Of a DNA stretch of 31,962 bases, positions 1 through 8,463 are shown piece by piece; the stretch's first letter is position 1, and each line of letters starts with the position of its first letter. Location of the stretch: NCBI GenBank assembly GCA_035636095.1, contig DASPZU010000057.1:1-31962 (forward strand), written 5' to 3'. The translations under genes were made by a program, and so were the position numbers. The notes beneath the pieces were generated by a model. That model was not told the DNA's origin. It saw only the letters and a program-made list of their open reading frames with translations, and did no database searches. The DNA comes from Gp7-AA10 sp035636095. GTDB lineage: Bacteria > Acidobacteriota > Thermoanaerobaculia > Gp7-AA8.

Positions 1-720
1 CAGGTCGTCGTGCACTTCTTGGATGTGTTCGCTGTCGCGCGCAAGCAGCGTCGCCAGCCCTCCGGTCGCGAGAATTTTTTTCAGCGGGGGCAATTCCCTC
101 TTCATTCGCGCCAGGATTCCATCGACCAGGCCGAGGTAGCCGAAGTAAAGGCCGGATTGCATGTTGACGACGGTGTTGGTGCCGATGACCGTCGGCGGCC
201 GTCGAATGTCGACGCGGGGCAACCGCGATGCGCGTGCGAACAGCGCCTCGGCCGAGATGTTGAGGCCGGGTGCGATCACGCCCCCGACGTACTCGGCGTT
301 GGCGGTCACGACATCAAACGTCGTCGCGGTCCCGAAATCGACGATGATCGATGGGCCTCCGTAACGCTCGAAGGCTGCCACGCAGTTCACGATTCGATCG
401 GCGCCGACCTCCTGGGGATTGTCGACATGAATCGCGATCCCGGTTTTCACGCCCGGCTCGACGAACAGCGGCTCGATTCCGAAGTGGTGCTGGATCATTG
501 CTGCGAACGCGCTGTTGAGCGGCGGGACGACCGACGACACGATCGCGCCGTCGAGTTTGCCGGCCGAATCGCCGATGAGCTGTCGCGTGAGGATGCCGTA
601 CTCGTCGGCCGTGCGTTCGCGCGCGGTCGCCAGCCTCCACGAGCCGACCAGATCCTCATCGCGATAGATGCCGAGGACGATGTTGCTGTTGCCCACATCG
701 ACGACCAGGAGACTGGACAT
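1..720 (-). CDS. coaX: Type III pantothenate kinase, 3' end outside window
   Basis: Phosphorylates pantothenate to 4'-phosphopantothenate, the first step of coenzyme A synthesis, in the cytosol. Reading the minus strand from the ATG at 720 gives 240 open codons up to the window edge. The N-terminus MSSLLVVDVGNSNIVLG has the acidic phosphate-binding motif of the ASKHA-fold CoaX family (Asp8, Gly10, Asn11). It is followed by the conserved GADRIVN segment near residue 104 and the DFGTATTFD motif near residue 128, then a GGVIAPG segment near 146. The C-terminal few residues are missing; the family is usually about 250-260 residues. The start lies 13 nt after the birA stop, so it is probably cotranscribed with valS-birA. 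Seen: motifs and open frame. Known: CoaX is the type III enzyme. No doubt about the family. Confidence 0.95.
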   Translation of the reverse strand, partial: MSSLLVVDVGNSNIVLGIYRDEDLVGSWRLATARERTADEYGILTRQLIGDSAGKLDGAIVSSVVPPLNSAFAAMIQHHFGIEPLFVEPGVKTGIAIHVDNPQEVGADRIVNCVAAFERYGGPSIIVDFGTATTFDVVTANAEYVGGVIAPGLNISAEALFARASRLPRVDIRRPPTVIGTNTVVNMQSGLYFGYLGLVDGILARMKRELPPLKKILATGGLATLLARDSEHIQEVHDDL

Positions 721-733
721 CAACGATAGGGTA

Positions 734-1504
734 CTACGGCATGATCAGGTCGCCGGCGCTGATCGTCATGACTTCGTCGCCGTTGCGCACCATCGCGCGC
801 CCTTGATCGTCGATGCCGACCCAGGTGCCGTTGATGGTGCGTTCGCCGACCACCGATGCGATGCGATCGCCGGGTTTGTGCACCGACAGCGCACGCCACT
901 CCGCCAGGACCGCCTCGCGGTCGAAGGGCCGGCTCAGGCGAGCGTCGAGGTGCTCGATGAACGCCTCGATGGCCTGCGCGACGCCGCCGAATGTGCGCTT
1001 CGAAACCTCGCGGATGGCGATGGCGTTCGGCCGCGTGTCATCGCGAATCGGATCGACGTTGATTCCAACCCCGATGACGAGGAATGTCCGATCGTCCTGT
1101 ACGCGCGCCTCGATGAGAATCCCGGCAATCTTCCGGCCGTCGACAAGGATGTCGTTCGGCCACTTGATGCGCGCGTCGATGGCAAATATATCACGTAAAT
1201 ACGTAACAACAATGTTTGCGATTGCGAGAGGGATCAGCGTCAGCTCGGCGGTCGGTCGGGTCAGCAGCGTGGTCGCGTAAATTCCTTTGCCGGCCGGTGA
1301 GGACCACGATCGCGCGTTCCGTCCCATTCCCGCGAACTGTTCCTCGGCGATGATCATCGCCTGCGGCAGCGACAGTTCGTTCTCGATACACTCCGCCACG
1401 ATGCGCCGCGCGATCAAATTCGTGGACGCGACGCGCGGGATCACCGCCAGAGACTCGATGGTCTTGAGGTGTTCGACGATGCGCCGCGTGTCGAGGTGGA
1501 TCAT
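734..1504 (-). CDS. birA: Biotin--[acetyl-CoA-carboxylase] ligase, no HTH domain
   Basis: Activates biotin to biotinyl-AMP and transfers it to the biotin carboxyl carrier protein lysine. The 256-residue product starts directly with the catalytic domain and lacks the N-terminal winged helix of E. coli BirA, so it should be a monofunctional (group I) ligase and not a repressor. Visible motifs: GMGRNARSW at about 59-67 (biotinyl-AMP loop, a variant of GRGRxGR), KWPND at 114-118, GRKIAGILIE at 123-132, GVGINV at 145-150, and a C-terminal SH3-like cap. An AT-rich run of codons, including TTA and ATA, covers about residues 96-110. It lies between valS and coaX on the same strand. Its ATG at 1504 directly abuts an octamer hairpin element (1505-1568), and no Shine-Dalgarno sequence is visible. 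Confidence 0.95.
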   Translation of the reverse strand: MIHLDTRRIVEHLKTIESLAVIPRVASTNLIARRIVAECIENELSLPQAMIIAEEQFAGMGRNARSWSSPAGKGIYATTLLTRPTAELTLIPLAIANIVVTYLRDIFAIDARIKWPNDILVDGRKIAGILIEARVQDDRTFLVIGVGINVDPIRDDTRPNAIAIREVSKRTFGGVAQAIEAFIEHLDARLSRPFDREAVLAEWRALSVHKPGDRIASVVGERTINGTWVGIDDQGRAMVRNGDEVMTISAGDLIMP

Positions 1505-1568
1505 GGGTTGCTTGGTTGCTGGGTTGCTCGGTTGCTCAGCAACCCAGTAACCGAGTAACCCAGCAACT
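1505..1568. repeat. Mirrored octamer-array hairpin A (4+4 units)
   Basis: The entire 64-nt gap between the birA start and the valS stop is made of eight octamers. The first four read NGGTTGCT on the plus strand (N = G, T, G, C); the last four read NAGYAACC or a close variant. The arms are complementary at 26 of 32 positions, and three mismatches would be G-U wobbles in RNA. The other mismatches fall on the variable linker base of each unit. The turn is only about 3 nt. In the valS-birA transcript this would fold into a long hairpin immediately before the birA start codon. See the other elements at 4225, 7454, 13369, 19175 and 29485. Confidence 0.9.
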
Positions 1569-4199
1569 CTACTGGTTCTGCATCAGTTTCTCGATGCGCG
1601 CTCGCAGTTCCGAATGCCGCGCCTGCGCCTGCTGCACCACCGCCGCCGGCGCGTTCTGCACGAATTGGGTGTTGGCGAGCTTGGCCTCGAGCGACGCCAG
1701 CTCTTTGCGGCTCTTCTCGATCTCGCGCTGCGCCTTCTGGATCTGCTCTTGGCTCACTTTTTTCTCGGGAATCTCGACCGCGATCGCAAAAGCCTCGATG
1801 ACGTCGTGATGCGCGTCGGCAGGCGGATGGCCGTTCACCACCAGTTCCGTCAGACGCGCGAGCTCGGTCAGCAGGTAGCTGTACTCGCTGAAAAAATTCG
1901 CGTCGCGCGTGTTTTCGACGTTGATGAACAGCTTGAAGCGATCCTTGGGCGCGAATCCGCGTTCGGCGCGAACGTTGCGCACGGCCGTCGTGATGGCCTT
2001 CACCGCCACGATCAACCTCTCGGCTTCGCTATCCTCGAGCACTTCCTCGGCGATCGGATACGGCGACACCATGATCGACGGTTCCACTCCGCCTAACTTC
2101 TGCCAGATCTCCTCGGTGATGAACGGCATGAAGGGATGCAGGAGGCGCAGCGACCGATCGAGCGTCTCCAGCAGCACCCGCCTGGCGTTTTGTTTGTCGC
2201 TCTCGTTGCCGTGCTTGTCGAGCAGCACCGGCTTCACCATCTCGATATACCAGTCACAGAACTCGTGCCAGAAAAAGTGATAGAGCGTGTTGGCGGCTTC
2301 GTCGAAACGGAAACCGGAAAGCGACTTGTTCACTTCGCGCGTGGTGACGTTCAATCGGGAAAGAATCCAACGCTCGACTGTGCGCAGCTTGTCGCGATCG
2401 ATCGCTTTCGCCGACTTGAGCTCGGAGTCGATGTGCATCAGCGCGAAGCGTGAGGCGTTCCAGATCTTGTTGGCAAAGGCCGCGTACCCCTGAATGCGGC
2501 TCTTGGCGAGCGGAATCTCACGGCCGGCGGCGTAGATGGCCAGCGTGAAGCGGAGCGCGTCGGCGCCGTGCTCGTCGATCACCTCCAGCGGATCGATGAC
2601 GTTCCCTTTCGTCTTCGACATCTTCTTTCCGAATTCGTCGCGCACGAGTCCGTTCAGAAACACCTGACTGAACGGAACGCGGCCGGTGAACCGCAACCCC
2701 ATCATGATCATGCGCGCGACCCAGAAGAAGAGGATGTCGTAGCCGGTGATGAGGACGTCGGTCGGATAAAAAATCCGCAGGTCGGGCGTGTCGTCCGGCC
2801 ATCCCATGGTGGAGAACGGCCACAGCGCGGACGAGAACCAGGTGTCCAGAACGTCGGTCTCGCGGCGAATCTCGGTCGAGCCGCATTCCGGACACCTCAC
2901 CGGATCGTTTTCGCCGACCATGGTGTGATTGTTCGCGCAGTAGTACGCCGGAATGCGATGGCCCCACCACAGCTGGCGCGAGATCGTCCAGTCGTAGATG
3001 TTTTCCATCCAATTGAAGTACGTCGCTTCCCAGCTCTGGGGGAGGATCTGGATTTTTCCGCTGCGCACCGCGTCGATCGCGGGCTCGGCCAGCGGCTTGA
3101 TTTTCACAAACCACTGCCGCGACACCATCGGCTCGATGATCGTGTCGCACTTTCCGTGAACCCCAAGGCTGTGGACGTAGTCCTTCGTGCTCCGCAGCAG
3201 ACCGGCGGCGCGCAACTGATCCAGAACTTTTTTGCGGGCGTCGAAGCGGTCGAGCCCTTCGAATTCTTTTCCGGCCGCCGCGGTCATCCGTCCGGTTTCG
3301 TCGATGACCTGCAACTGCGGAAGCTTGTTGCGTACGCCCGCTTCGTAATCGGCCTTATCGTGCGAGGGCGTGACCTTCACGACCCCTGTTCCGAACTCGC
3401 GATCGACGAGGATGGGATCCGCGATGATCGGAATGCGCCGATTCGCGATGGGCAGGACCGCTTCCTTGCCGATGAGATCGCGGTAACGGTCATCATCAGG
3501 ATGGACCGCCAGCGCGGTGTCGCCGAGCATCGTCTCGGGACGCGTGGTGGCGACTGTCAGGCGGCGATCCGAATTGACGACCGGATAATCAATCTCGTAC
3601 AGCTTGCTGGTCTGCTCGCGGAATTCGACTTCGATGTCGGAGATGGCAGTCCGGCAGGATGGACACCAGTTGACCATGCGAAGATCGCGGTAGATCAACC
3701 CGTCGCGATAAAGCTCGACGAAGACGCGTCGCACCGCGCGCGAGAGGCCTTCGTCCATCGTGAAGCGCAGGCGGCTCCAGTCGGCGGAGGCGCCCAGGCG
3801 CTTCAGTTGATCGATGATCTCGTTGCCGTACTTTTCTTTCCACTCCCAGACTTTCTCCTCGAATTTCTCGCGGCCGAGGTCGAAGCGCGAGATGCCCTGG
3901 GCGCTCAGGGCGCGGTCCACCACCATCTGCGTGCCGATGCCGGCGTGATCGGTTCCCGGCAGCCACAGCGTGTTGAATCCGCTCATGCGCTTCCAGCGGA
4001 CGATGATGTCTTGCAGCGTGTTCACCAGGGCGTGGCCGATGTGCAGGCGGCCGGTGACGTTAGGCGGCGGAATGACGATCGAGAATTTCGGCCGCTCGCG
4101 GTCGAGCAGCGGCGTGAAGAATTCTCCTTTTTCCCACGACGCATACAGCCGCTGTTCGAAGTCGGCAGGGTCGTATCTTTTGGCGAGTTCCTCTTTCAT
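1569..4199 (-). CDS. valS: Valyl-tRNA synthetase
   Basis: Charges tRNA-Val with valine in the cytosol. The 876-residue class Ia synthetase shows every hallmark: PPPNVTGRLHIGHA with HIGH at about 53-56, and the CP1 editing domain with TTRPETMLGDTALAVHPDD. It also has two zinc-knuckle-like Cys pairs (CPSC near 180 and a CPEC near 440), and DTWFSSALWPFSTMGWP typical of ValRS. The second ATP motif KMSKT (instead of KMSKS) is at about 525-529. The C-terminus is the ValRS-specific coiled coil rich in Glu, Lys and Gln that contacts tRNA. Length is normal for the family (about 870-950). It is the first gene of valS-birA-coaX and divergent from tsaD. A TATAAT on the minus strand at 4219-4214 would give a leader of only about 8 nt. 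Very secure. Confidence 0.98.
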   Translation of the reverse strand: MKEELAKRYDPADFEQRLYASWEKGEFFTPLLDRERPKFSIVIPPPNVTGRLHIGHALVNTLQDIIVRWKRMSGFNTLWLPGTDHAGIGTQMVVDRALSAQGISRFDLGREKFEEKVWEWKEKYGNEIIDQLKRLGASADWSRLRFTMDEGLSRAVRRVFVELYRDGLIYRDLRMVNWCPSCRTAISDIEVEFREQTSKLYEIDYPVVNSDRRLTVATTRPETMLGDTALAVHPDDDRYRDLIGKEAVLPIANRRIPIIADPILVDREFGTGVVKVTPSHDKADYEAGVRNKLPQLQVIDETGRMTAAAGKEFEGLDRFDARKKVLDQLRAAGLLRSTKDYVHSLGVHGKCDTIIEPMVSRQWFVKIKPLAEPAIDAVRSGKIQILPQSWEATYFNWMENIYDWTISRQLWWGHRIPAYYCANNHTMVGENDPVRCPECGSTEIRRETDVLDTWFSSALWPFSTMGWPDDTPDLRIFYPTDVLITGYDILFFWVARMIMMGLRFTGRVPFSQVFLNGLVRDEFGKKMSKTKGNVIDPLEVIDEHGADALRFTLAIYAAGREIPLAKSRIQGYAAFANKIWNASRFALMHIDSELKSAKAIDRDKLRTVERWILSRLNVTTREVNKSLSGFRFDEAANTLYHFFWHEFCDWYIEMVKPVLLDKHGNESDKQNARRVLLETLDRSLRLLHPFMPFITEEIWQKLGGVEPSIMVSPYPIAEEVLEDSEAERLIVAVKAITTAVRNVRAERGFAPKDRFKLFINVENTRDANFFSEYSYLLTELARLTELVVNGHPPADAHHDVIEAFAIAVEIPEKKVSQEQIQKAQREIEKSRKELASLEAKLANTQFVQNAPAAVVQQAQARHSELRARIEKLMQNQ

Positions 4200-4213
4200 G
4201 GGATGAGCGCGGG

Positions 4214-4219
4214 ATTATA
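4214..4219 (-). promoter_or_regulatory. Candidate valS -10 box (TATAAT)
   Basis: A perfect TATAAT on the minus strand lies 14 nt before the valS ATG, implying a very short 5' leader without a Shine-Dalgarno sequence. No convincing -35 hexamer is visible 16-18 nt further upstream, where hairpin element B begins. Inference from sequence only. Confidence 0.45.
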
Positions 4220-4224
4220 AGTTG

Positions 4225-4300
4225 AGGTTGCGAGGTTGCGCGGTCTCGAATTCGCGCGGTGTACTGCCAGACTCCGCAACCGCGAGACCTTGCAACCGCA
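4225..4300. repeat. Octamer-array hairpin B between valS and tsaD
   Basis: An 8-nt period runs through the divergent valS/tsaD gap. The left arm reads AGGTTGCG, AGGTTGCG, CGGTCTCG (4225-4248). The centre (4249-4272) is less regular. The right arm reads as inverted units TCCGCAAC, CGCGAGAC, CTTGCAAC (4273-4296) plus a partial unit CGCA. The order of the GGTTGC and GGTCTC words differs between arms, so alternative pairing registers are possible. The partial last unit ends exactly at the tsaD ATG (4301). Confidence 0.75.
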
Positions 4301-5323
4301 ATGATCCTCGGAATCGAAACATCGTGCGATGAAACCTCGGTCGCGCTTCTCGACCGCGATGGGACGGTTCGCGTCAACCTGATCGCGTCGCAGATCGAAC
4401 GCCACCGGCCCTTTGGCGGCGTCGTTCCTGAAATCGCATCGCGTGAACATCTGCAACATCTTTTTCCTCTGGTAAGCCGCGCTCTCGACGAAGCGCACGC
4501 CTCGTGGAGCGACATCGAGACCATTGCCGTCACGGCCGGTCCGGGATTGATCGGCGCCCTGCTGGTGGGCGTCGCCGGTGCCCAGGGACTCAGCTATGCC
4601 CTGGGCGTCCCGCTGGTCGCCGCCAATCACCTCGAAGGCCACCTCTTCTCGCCGTACCTGCAACCCGACCAGGCCGCCATCCCGCTTCCCGATCGATTCT
4701 TGTCGCTGGTCATCTCGGGCGGGCACTCATCGATCTACGACGTTCGGGGCGGCGAGGTCGCGATGCTCAATCGCACGCGCGACGATGCCATCGGCGAAAC
4801 ATTCGACAAGGTCGCTAAATTCATCGGACTGCCGTATCCCGGCGGACCGCAGATCGAAAAACACGCCAGCACGGGAGAGATCGATCGCAAACGTTTTCCG
4901 TTTCCGATGCCGCAGTTCAAAGATCAATCGCTGGACTTTTCGTATTCCGGGATCAAAGCGGAAGCGATCCGCATGGCGCGCCAGCAACGCATTCGAGCCG
5001 ACGGCGATCCGAAAGCGCTGTCAGATTTTTGCGCTACCTTCCAGGAGGCGCTGTTCGCGCAGCTCTTCGACCGTCTCGACGCGATCTGGTCGACGCTGCA
5101 CAAGCCGATGCCGACCGAGGTGGCGGTGGCGGGTGGGGTGGCCGCGAACGGAACGCTGCGCGACAAGATGCTGGCGTGGGGCCGCGAACACGGCCTGACC
5201 GTTCGGCTTCCCGAGAAGCGCTACTGCACCGACAACGCTGCCATGATTGCATTCGCCGGTTTGCAGCGCTCGGCAGTGCCGGCCGATCCGCGACGTGTTA
5301 CAGCTCGTTCACGCATCGCCTAG
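4301..5323 (+). CDS. tsaD: tRNA N6-adenosine threonylcarbamoyltransferase
   Basis: Catalytic subunit that, with TsaB and TsaE, transfers threonylcarbamoyl to A37 of ANN-decoding tRNAs (t6A). The product is 340 residues. It begins MILGIETSCDETSVALL, the textbook TsaD N-terminus, so the ATG at 4301 is chosen over the upstream in-frame start at 4259, which would add 14 non-conserved residues encoded by the hairpin repeat. The metal-binding HLEGH lies at 110-114, SGGHSS near 147, the DDAIGETFDKVAK block near 160, and the late metal Asp in TDNAAMIA near 311. It is divergent from valS and followed by a strong intrinsic terminator, so it is probably monocistronic. No Shine-Dalgarno sequence: the start codon abuts repeat element B. 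Confidence 0.97.
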   Translation: MILGIETSCDETSVALLDRDGTVRVNLIASQIERHRPFGGVVPEIASREHLQHLFPLVSRALDEAHASWSDIETIAVTAGPGLIGALLVGVAGAQGLSYALGVPLVAANHLEGHLFSPYLQPDQAAIPLPDRFLSLVISGGHSSIYDVRGGEVAMLNRTRDDAIGETFDKVAKFIGLPYPGGPQIEKHASTGEIDRKRFPFPMPQFKDQSLDFSYSGIKAEAIRMARQQRIRADGDPKALSDFCATFQEALFAQLFDRLDAIWSTLHKPMPTEVAVAGGVAANGTLRDKMLAWGREHGLTVRLPEKRYCTDNAAMIAFAGLQRSAVPADPRRVTARSRIA

Positions 5324-5394
5324 CAACTTTTTGCTCTGGATGGCGTCTTACATAGTGAGCGCTGCGACAGACAGATCTCCTACCTCTCTTCGAC

Positions 5395-5427
5395 TGCCCC
5401 GCCTTCGCTCAGGCGGGGCATTTTTTT
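5395..5427 (+). terminator. Intrinsic terminator after tsaD
   Basis: A perfect 9-bp GC-rich stem (TGCCCCGCC at 5395-5403, GGCGGGGCA at 5412-5420) with an 8-nt loop is followed by seven T residues (5421-5427). It is the clearest Rho-independent terminator in the window. It separates tsaD from the downstream SDR gene. Confidence 0.95.
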
Positions 5428-5431
5428 GCGC

Positions 5432-5437
5432 CATAAT
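5432..5437 (+). promoter_or_regulatory. Candidate -10 (CATAAT) for the SDR epimerase gene
   Basis: CATAAT lies just behind the tsaD terminator and 8 nt before the GTG start at 5446. If it is used, the mRNA would begin at or within 1-2 nt of the start codon. No clear -35 is visible because that position falls in the terminator stem. Confidence 0.4.
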
Positions 5438-5445
5438 CCGGGGCC

Positions 5446-6315
5446 GTGAAGATCGTTGTCGCAGGCGGCACCGGCTTCCTCGGCCAGCCACTGGTCGCGC
5501 GACTGGTGCAGCGCGGCGCGGAAGTTCTGGTCCTCAGCAGAAATCCAGCGATGGTGCGCATTGGACGCGGCATTCCGTGGAATGCGGCCGGTGAAGCCGG
5601 AGAAGCGGATGTCGTCATCAACCTGGCCGGCGAAAATGTCGGCGAGGGCCGCTGGACCGCGGAACGCAAGAAGAAAATTCTGAACAGCCGCCTCGACGCA
5701 ACGACGTCGCTGGTCGAAGCGATGCGCCGCGCACCCGCGGGATCGCGAACGATGATCAACGCGTCGGCGGTTGGTTTCTACGGCCTGCGCGGCGACGCAA
5801 TCGTCGATGAAACTTCGGCGACCGGCTCAGGTTTTCTGGCCGAGGTGGTGCGCAAGTGGGAGGAGGCGGCGCGGGCGGCGGAATCCGTCGCACGGGTCGT
5901 CATCTTTCGATTCGGTGTCGTCCTGGCCAAGGACGGCGGCGCGCTGAAGAAGATGATGCTGCCGTTCCGCCTCGGCGTTGGCGGTCCGATCGGCATCGGC
6001 GATCAGTGGATGTCGTGGGTCGATCGCGAGGATGTGCTGCGCGCGATGGAGTGGGCGATCGATCGGCCGGAGGTTCGCGGGACGTACAACATCACATCGC
6101 CGGAGCCGGTGCGCAACCGCGAATTTGCGCGCGCGTTAGGCCGCGCACTGCATAGGCCTGCGTTCATGCCGACACCCGGTTTCATGCTCCGGCTCGTCTT
6201 CGGCTCCATGGCCGATGAAGTTCTCCTCGGCGGTCAGCGCGTGGTCCCGTCGCGGGCGACCAGAGAAGGCTTCACATTCGCGTACCCGACGCTCGAGGCG
6301 TCCCTACAGCATTAG
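5446..6315 (+). CDS. TIGR01777-family NAD(P)-binding epimerase-like SDR
   Basis: The 289-residue extended short-chain dehydrogenase/epimerase-like protein resembles E. coli YfcH and human SDR39U1. The dinucleotide-binding GGTGFLG is at 7-13. The family signature INLAGENVGEGRW follows near 62, then NASAVGFYG near 105. FRFGVVL occurs near 147, and the C-terminal extra domain carries GGQRVVPSRATREGF. The catalytic Tyr context (FYG) is not the usual YxxxK, as is typical of this subfamily. The substrate is not established for the family. The GTG start follows the terminator of tsaD by 18 nt, with a CATAAT box just upstream, so a leaderless transcript is plausible. Its 3' end overlaps that of the convergent XRE gene by 4 nt. 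Confidence 0.9.
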   Translation: MKIVVAGGTGFLGQPLVARLVQRGAEVLVLSRNPAMVRIGRGIPWNAAGEAGEADVVINLAGENVGEGRWTAERKKKILNSRLDATTSLVEAMRRAPAGSRTMINASAVGFYGLRGDAIVDETSATGSGFLAEVVRKWEEAARAAESVARVVIFRFGVVLAKDGGALKKMMLPFRLGVGGPIGIGDQWMSWVDREDVLRAMEWAIDRPEVRGTYNITSPEPVRNREFARALGRALHRPAFMPTPGFMLRLVFGSMADEVLLGGQRVVPSRATREGFTFAYPTLEASLQH

Positions 6316-6734
6316 TTCCGCGAGGTGAGCATGTGCCACTCGGGATCTTCACGGACGTAGCGCGGGCGTTTGTCCTTGAGATGGTGCACATCGGCGACCG
6401 CTTCGACCGTCAACTGGAACTTGGCCAGAAGGTTTTTCTGAATCGGCTTGGGCAGATTGTGCAAGCCATCGAGCAGGCGTGCCGTGGCCATCTGCTCGTC
6501 GTTGAGCTCCCATGGCGCGATCTCCTTCTCCACCGAGGCGCCGAAGAAATCGGCTTCGCTGAGGCCGTAGACCTTGAGCAGGCGGTTGAGCTGCGCCAGC
6601 TTGAGTGAGCCGATGCGCTGGCCGGTCTCGAATGAGCTGATCGTTTTCTCACCCACACCCGACAAGCGCGCCACATCCTTCTGACTCAATCCTCGCATGC
6701 GGCGGATTTCACGAAGCTTCAATACGAGATCCAT
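6312..6734 (-). CDS. XRE-family transcriptional regulator (helix-turn-helix)
   Basis: 140 residues. An N-terminal Cro/C1-type HTH spans about residues 5-62: LKLREIRRMRGLSQKDVARL, then GVGEKTISSFETGQR as the recognition helix region. A C-terminal helical tail of about 75 residues has no recognisable domain. It is a cytoplasmic DNA-binding protein; its target is unknown. It begins 14 nt after the lexA stop on the same strand, so it is probably in the lexA transcript and may be damage-inducible (inference). The 3' end overlaps the convergent epimerase gene by 4 nt, with no terminator between them. The tail could be a sensing or dimerisation region. Confidence 0.9.
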   Translation of the reverse strand: MDLVLKLREIRRMRGLSQKDVARLSGVGEKTISSFETGQRIGSLKLAQLNRLLKVYGLSEADFFGASVEKEIAPWELNDEQMATARLLDGLHNLPKPIQKNLLAKFQLTVEAVADVHHLKDKRPRYVREDPEWHMLTSRN

Positions 6735-6748
6735 ATACCCTCACTTTG

Positions 6749-7360
<612 letters not shown>

Positions 7361-7385
7361 GGCTCCTTTTCCCTCGCAAAAGAGC

Positions 7386-7414
7386 AATATAGGCGGTAAT
7401 AGGGCGAAAGTCAA
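7386..7414 (-). promoter_or_regulatory. lexA promoter
   Basis: On the minus strand: TTGACT (7414-7409), a 17-nt spacer, TATATT (7391-7386), then 25 nt to the lexA ATG with the Shine-Dalgarno AAAGGAG about 3-4 nt before it. It is the best sigma70-like promoter in the window. The spacer contains no obvious palindrome that could be called an SOS box. Confidence 0.85.
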
Positions 7415-7453
7415 GCGGAAGTTGGGCGTAACCGCCGCCCGCCAGTCCAGTTA

Positions 7454-7519
7454 GGACGTTGGGATATTGGGATGTTGGCAGGCAAGGCCTGCTTCCCAAC
7501 ATCCCAACGTCCCAACCGG
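7454..7519. repeat. Mirrored octamer-array hairpin C (3+3 units)
   Basis: The left arm is GGACGTTG, GGATATTG, GGATGTTG (7454-7477). The right arm is CCAACATC, CCAACGTC, CCAACCGG (7496-7519). The centre holds a nested perfect 6-bp stem, GCAGGC/GCCTGC, with a 3-nt loop. Complementarity is full in the inner unit and decays outward (about 18 of 24). It lies between the stop of the diguanylate cyclase gene (7535) and the lexA promoter. It could act as a terminator-like structure but has no T-tract on either strand. Confidence 0.85.
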
Positions 7520-7534
7520 GCGGGCGGGGGAGGG

Positions 7535-8452
7535 TCAGTGCGAGGTGGACGACGGCGGCGCTTCCGGCAGCCAGAGCTCCACGCGATTTCGCCCGTGATG
7601 TTTTGCGGAGTACAGCGCGCGATCGGCGCGATCGAGCAACGCCGCGGCGCTCACCACGCCCTCGTCCGGCACGGAGTCCATCCCCGCCACGCCGATCGAT
7701 GCCGTCACGGTCACCGACGTGTTGCCGATCGGAATCTTCGTCTGCGCCAGGCGGCTCCGAATGCGCTCTGCCACTGCGCTGGTATTGCCGACGCGCGTCT
7801 CGGGAAGGACGATGCAGAACTCCTCGCCGCCGTAGCGGCCCGGCACGTCGTACACGCGGCAGCTTTCGCGCAGCACCTGTCCGACATTCTTGAGCACCTG
7901 GTCGCCGACCGAGTGGCCGAACGAGTCATTCACGTTCTTGAAATGATCGAGATCGAGCATCAGCACCGACATTGGCGCGCCATGGCGCAGCGCGCGATTC
8001 ATCTCCGAATCGATCTTCTCCATCACGTACCAGCGGTTGTAGAGGCCGGTCAGGGTGTCGCGCGCCGAGATCTCCGAGAGCGTGCGGTTCTGCATGAGCA
8101 GATCGAGATTCTCCGATTCGAGCCTCGCGACGCGGTCCTCGAAGGCACGCAATCGCGCGTCGCTCTCCTCCGACAAGCGGATGAGATCGAAGACTTCGCG
8201 CAGAAACTCGCGCTCATTCTCGCTGAAGCCTCGGCCGTCGGATGCCCGAACCACCAGATTCGATCCCGCGACCGGAACCGTCGAGCGGTTCTCATCCGCG
8301 GCCGTTCCGCTCTCGAGCTTGAGGCGGGTATTGAGCATCGCGGATAACGGTCTCAGGACCCGACCGGCAGATTCGGCGATCCTTCGAATGGCAGTGGCCC
8401 CCGGAAATTCCGGCGGAGTATACCCAAAAAAAACGCATGTCCACGACGGCAA
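7535..8452 (-). CDS. GGDEF-domain diguanylate cyclase
   Basis: Synthesises cyclic di-GMP from two GTP. With the TTG start at 8452 it has 305 residues. An N-terminal region without a recognised sensor is followed by a coiled-coil stretch (about 96-126) and a complete GGDEF domain. That domain starts DTLTGLYNR (132-140), contains DLDHFKNVND, and has the active site GGEEF at 208-212. An RxxD inhibitory I-site (RVYD, 199-202) lies exactly five residues upstream, so product feedback inhibition is expected. No transmembrane segment. The start is uncertain: the first ATG is at 8338 (267 residues), and a possible promoter with a T8 run lies between the two. It follows the FHA gene by 11 nt, suggesting that phosphopeptide sensing and c-di-GMP output may be coupled (inference). 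Confidence 0.92.
   Translation of the reverse strand: MPSWTCVFFGYTPPEFPGATAIRRIAESAGRVLRPLSAMLNTRLKLESGTAADENRSTVPVAGSNLVVRASDGRGFSENEREFLREVFDLIRLSEESDARLRAFEDRVARLESENLDLLMQNRTLSEISARDTLTGLYNRWYVMEKIDSEMNRALRHGAPMSVLMLDLDHFKNVNDSFGHSVGDQVLKNVGQVLRESCRVYDVPGRYGGEEFCIVLPETRVGNTSAVAERIRSRLAQTKIPIGNTSVTVTASIGVAGMDSVPDEGVVSAAALLDRADRALYSAKHHGRNRVELWLPEAPPSSTSH
8417..8443 (-). promoter_or_regulatory. Possible promoter with T8 homopolymer spacer upstream of the cyclase
   Basis: On the minus strand TGGACA (8443-8438) is followed 15 nt later by TATACT (8422-8417). The spacer contains eight consecutive T (8433-8426). The spacing is short for sigma70; one or two extra T would make it 16-17. If this is a real promoter, translation must start downstream, for example at the ATG at 8338. 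Tentative. Confidence 0.3.
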
Positions 8453-8463
8453 TAAGGCATCAA

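Noticed and set aside
2568..4220. 550-codon open frame on the plus strand opposite valS
   Set aside because: It is antisense to a full-length, motif-complete ValRS. Long antisense frames are expected from GC-rich codon bias, and the product has no recognisable motif and a shadow-like Arg/Asp/Val-rich composition.
7472..8347. 291-codon plus-strand open frame opposite the diguanylate cyclase
   Set aside because: It begins inside hairpin C and is antisense to an intact GGDEF domain.
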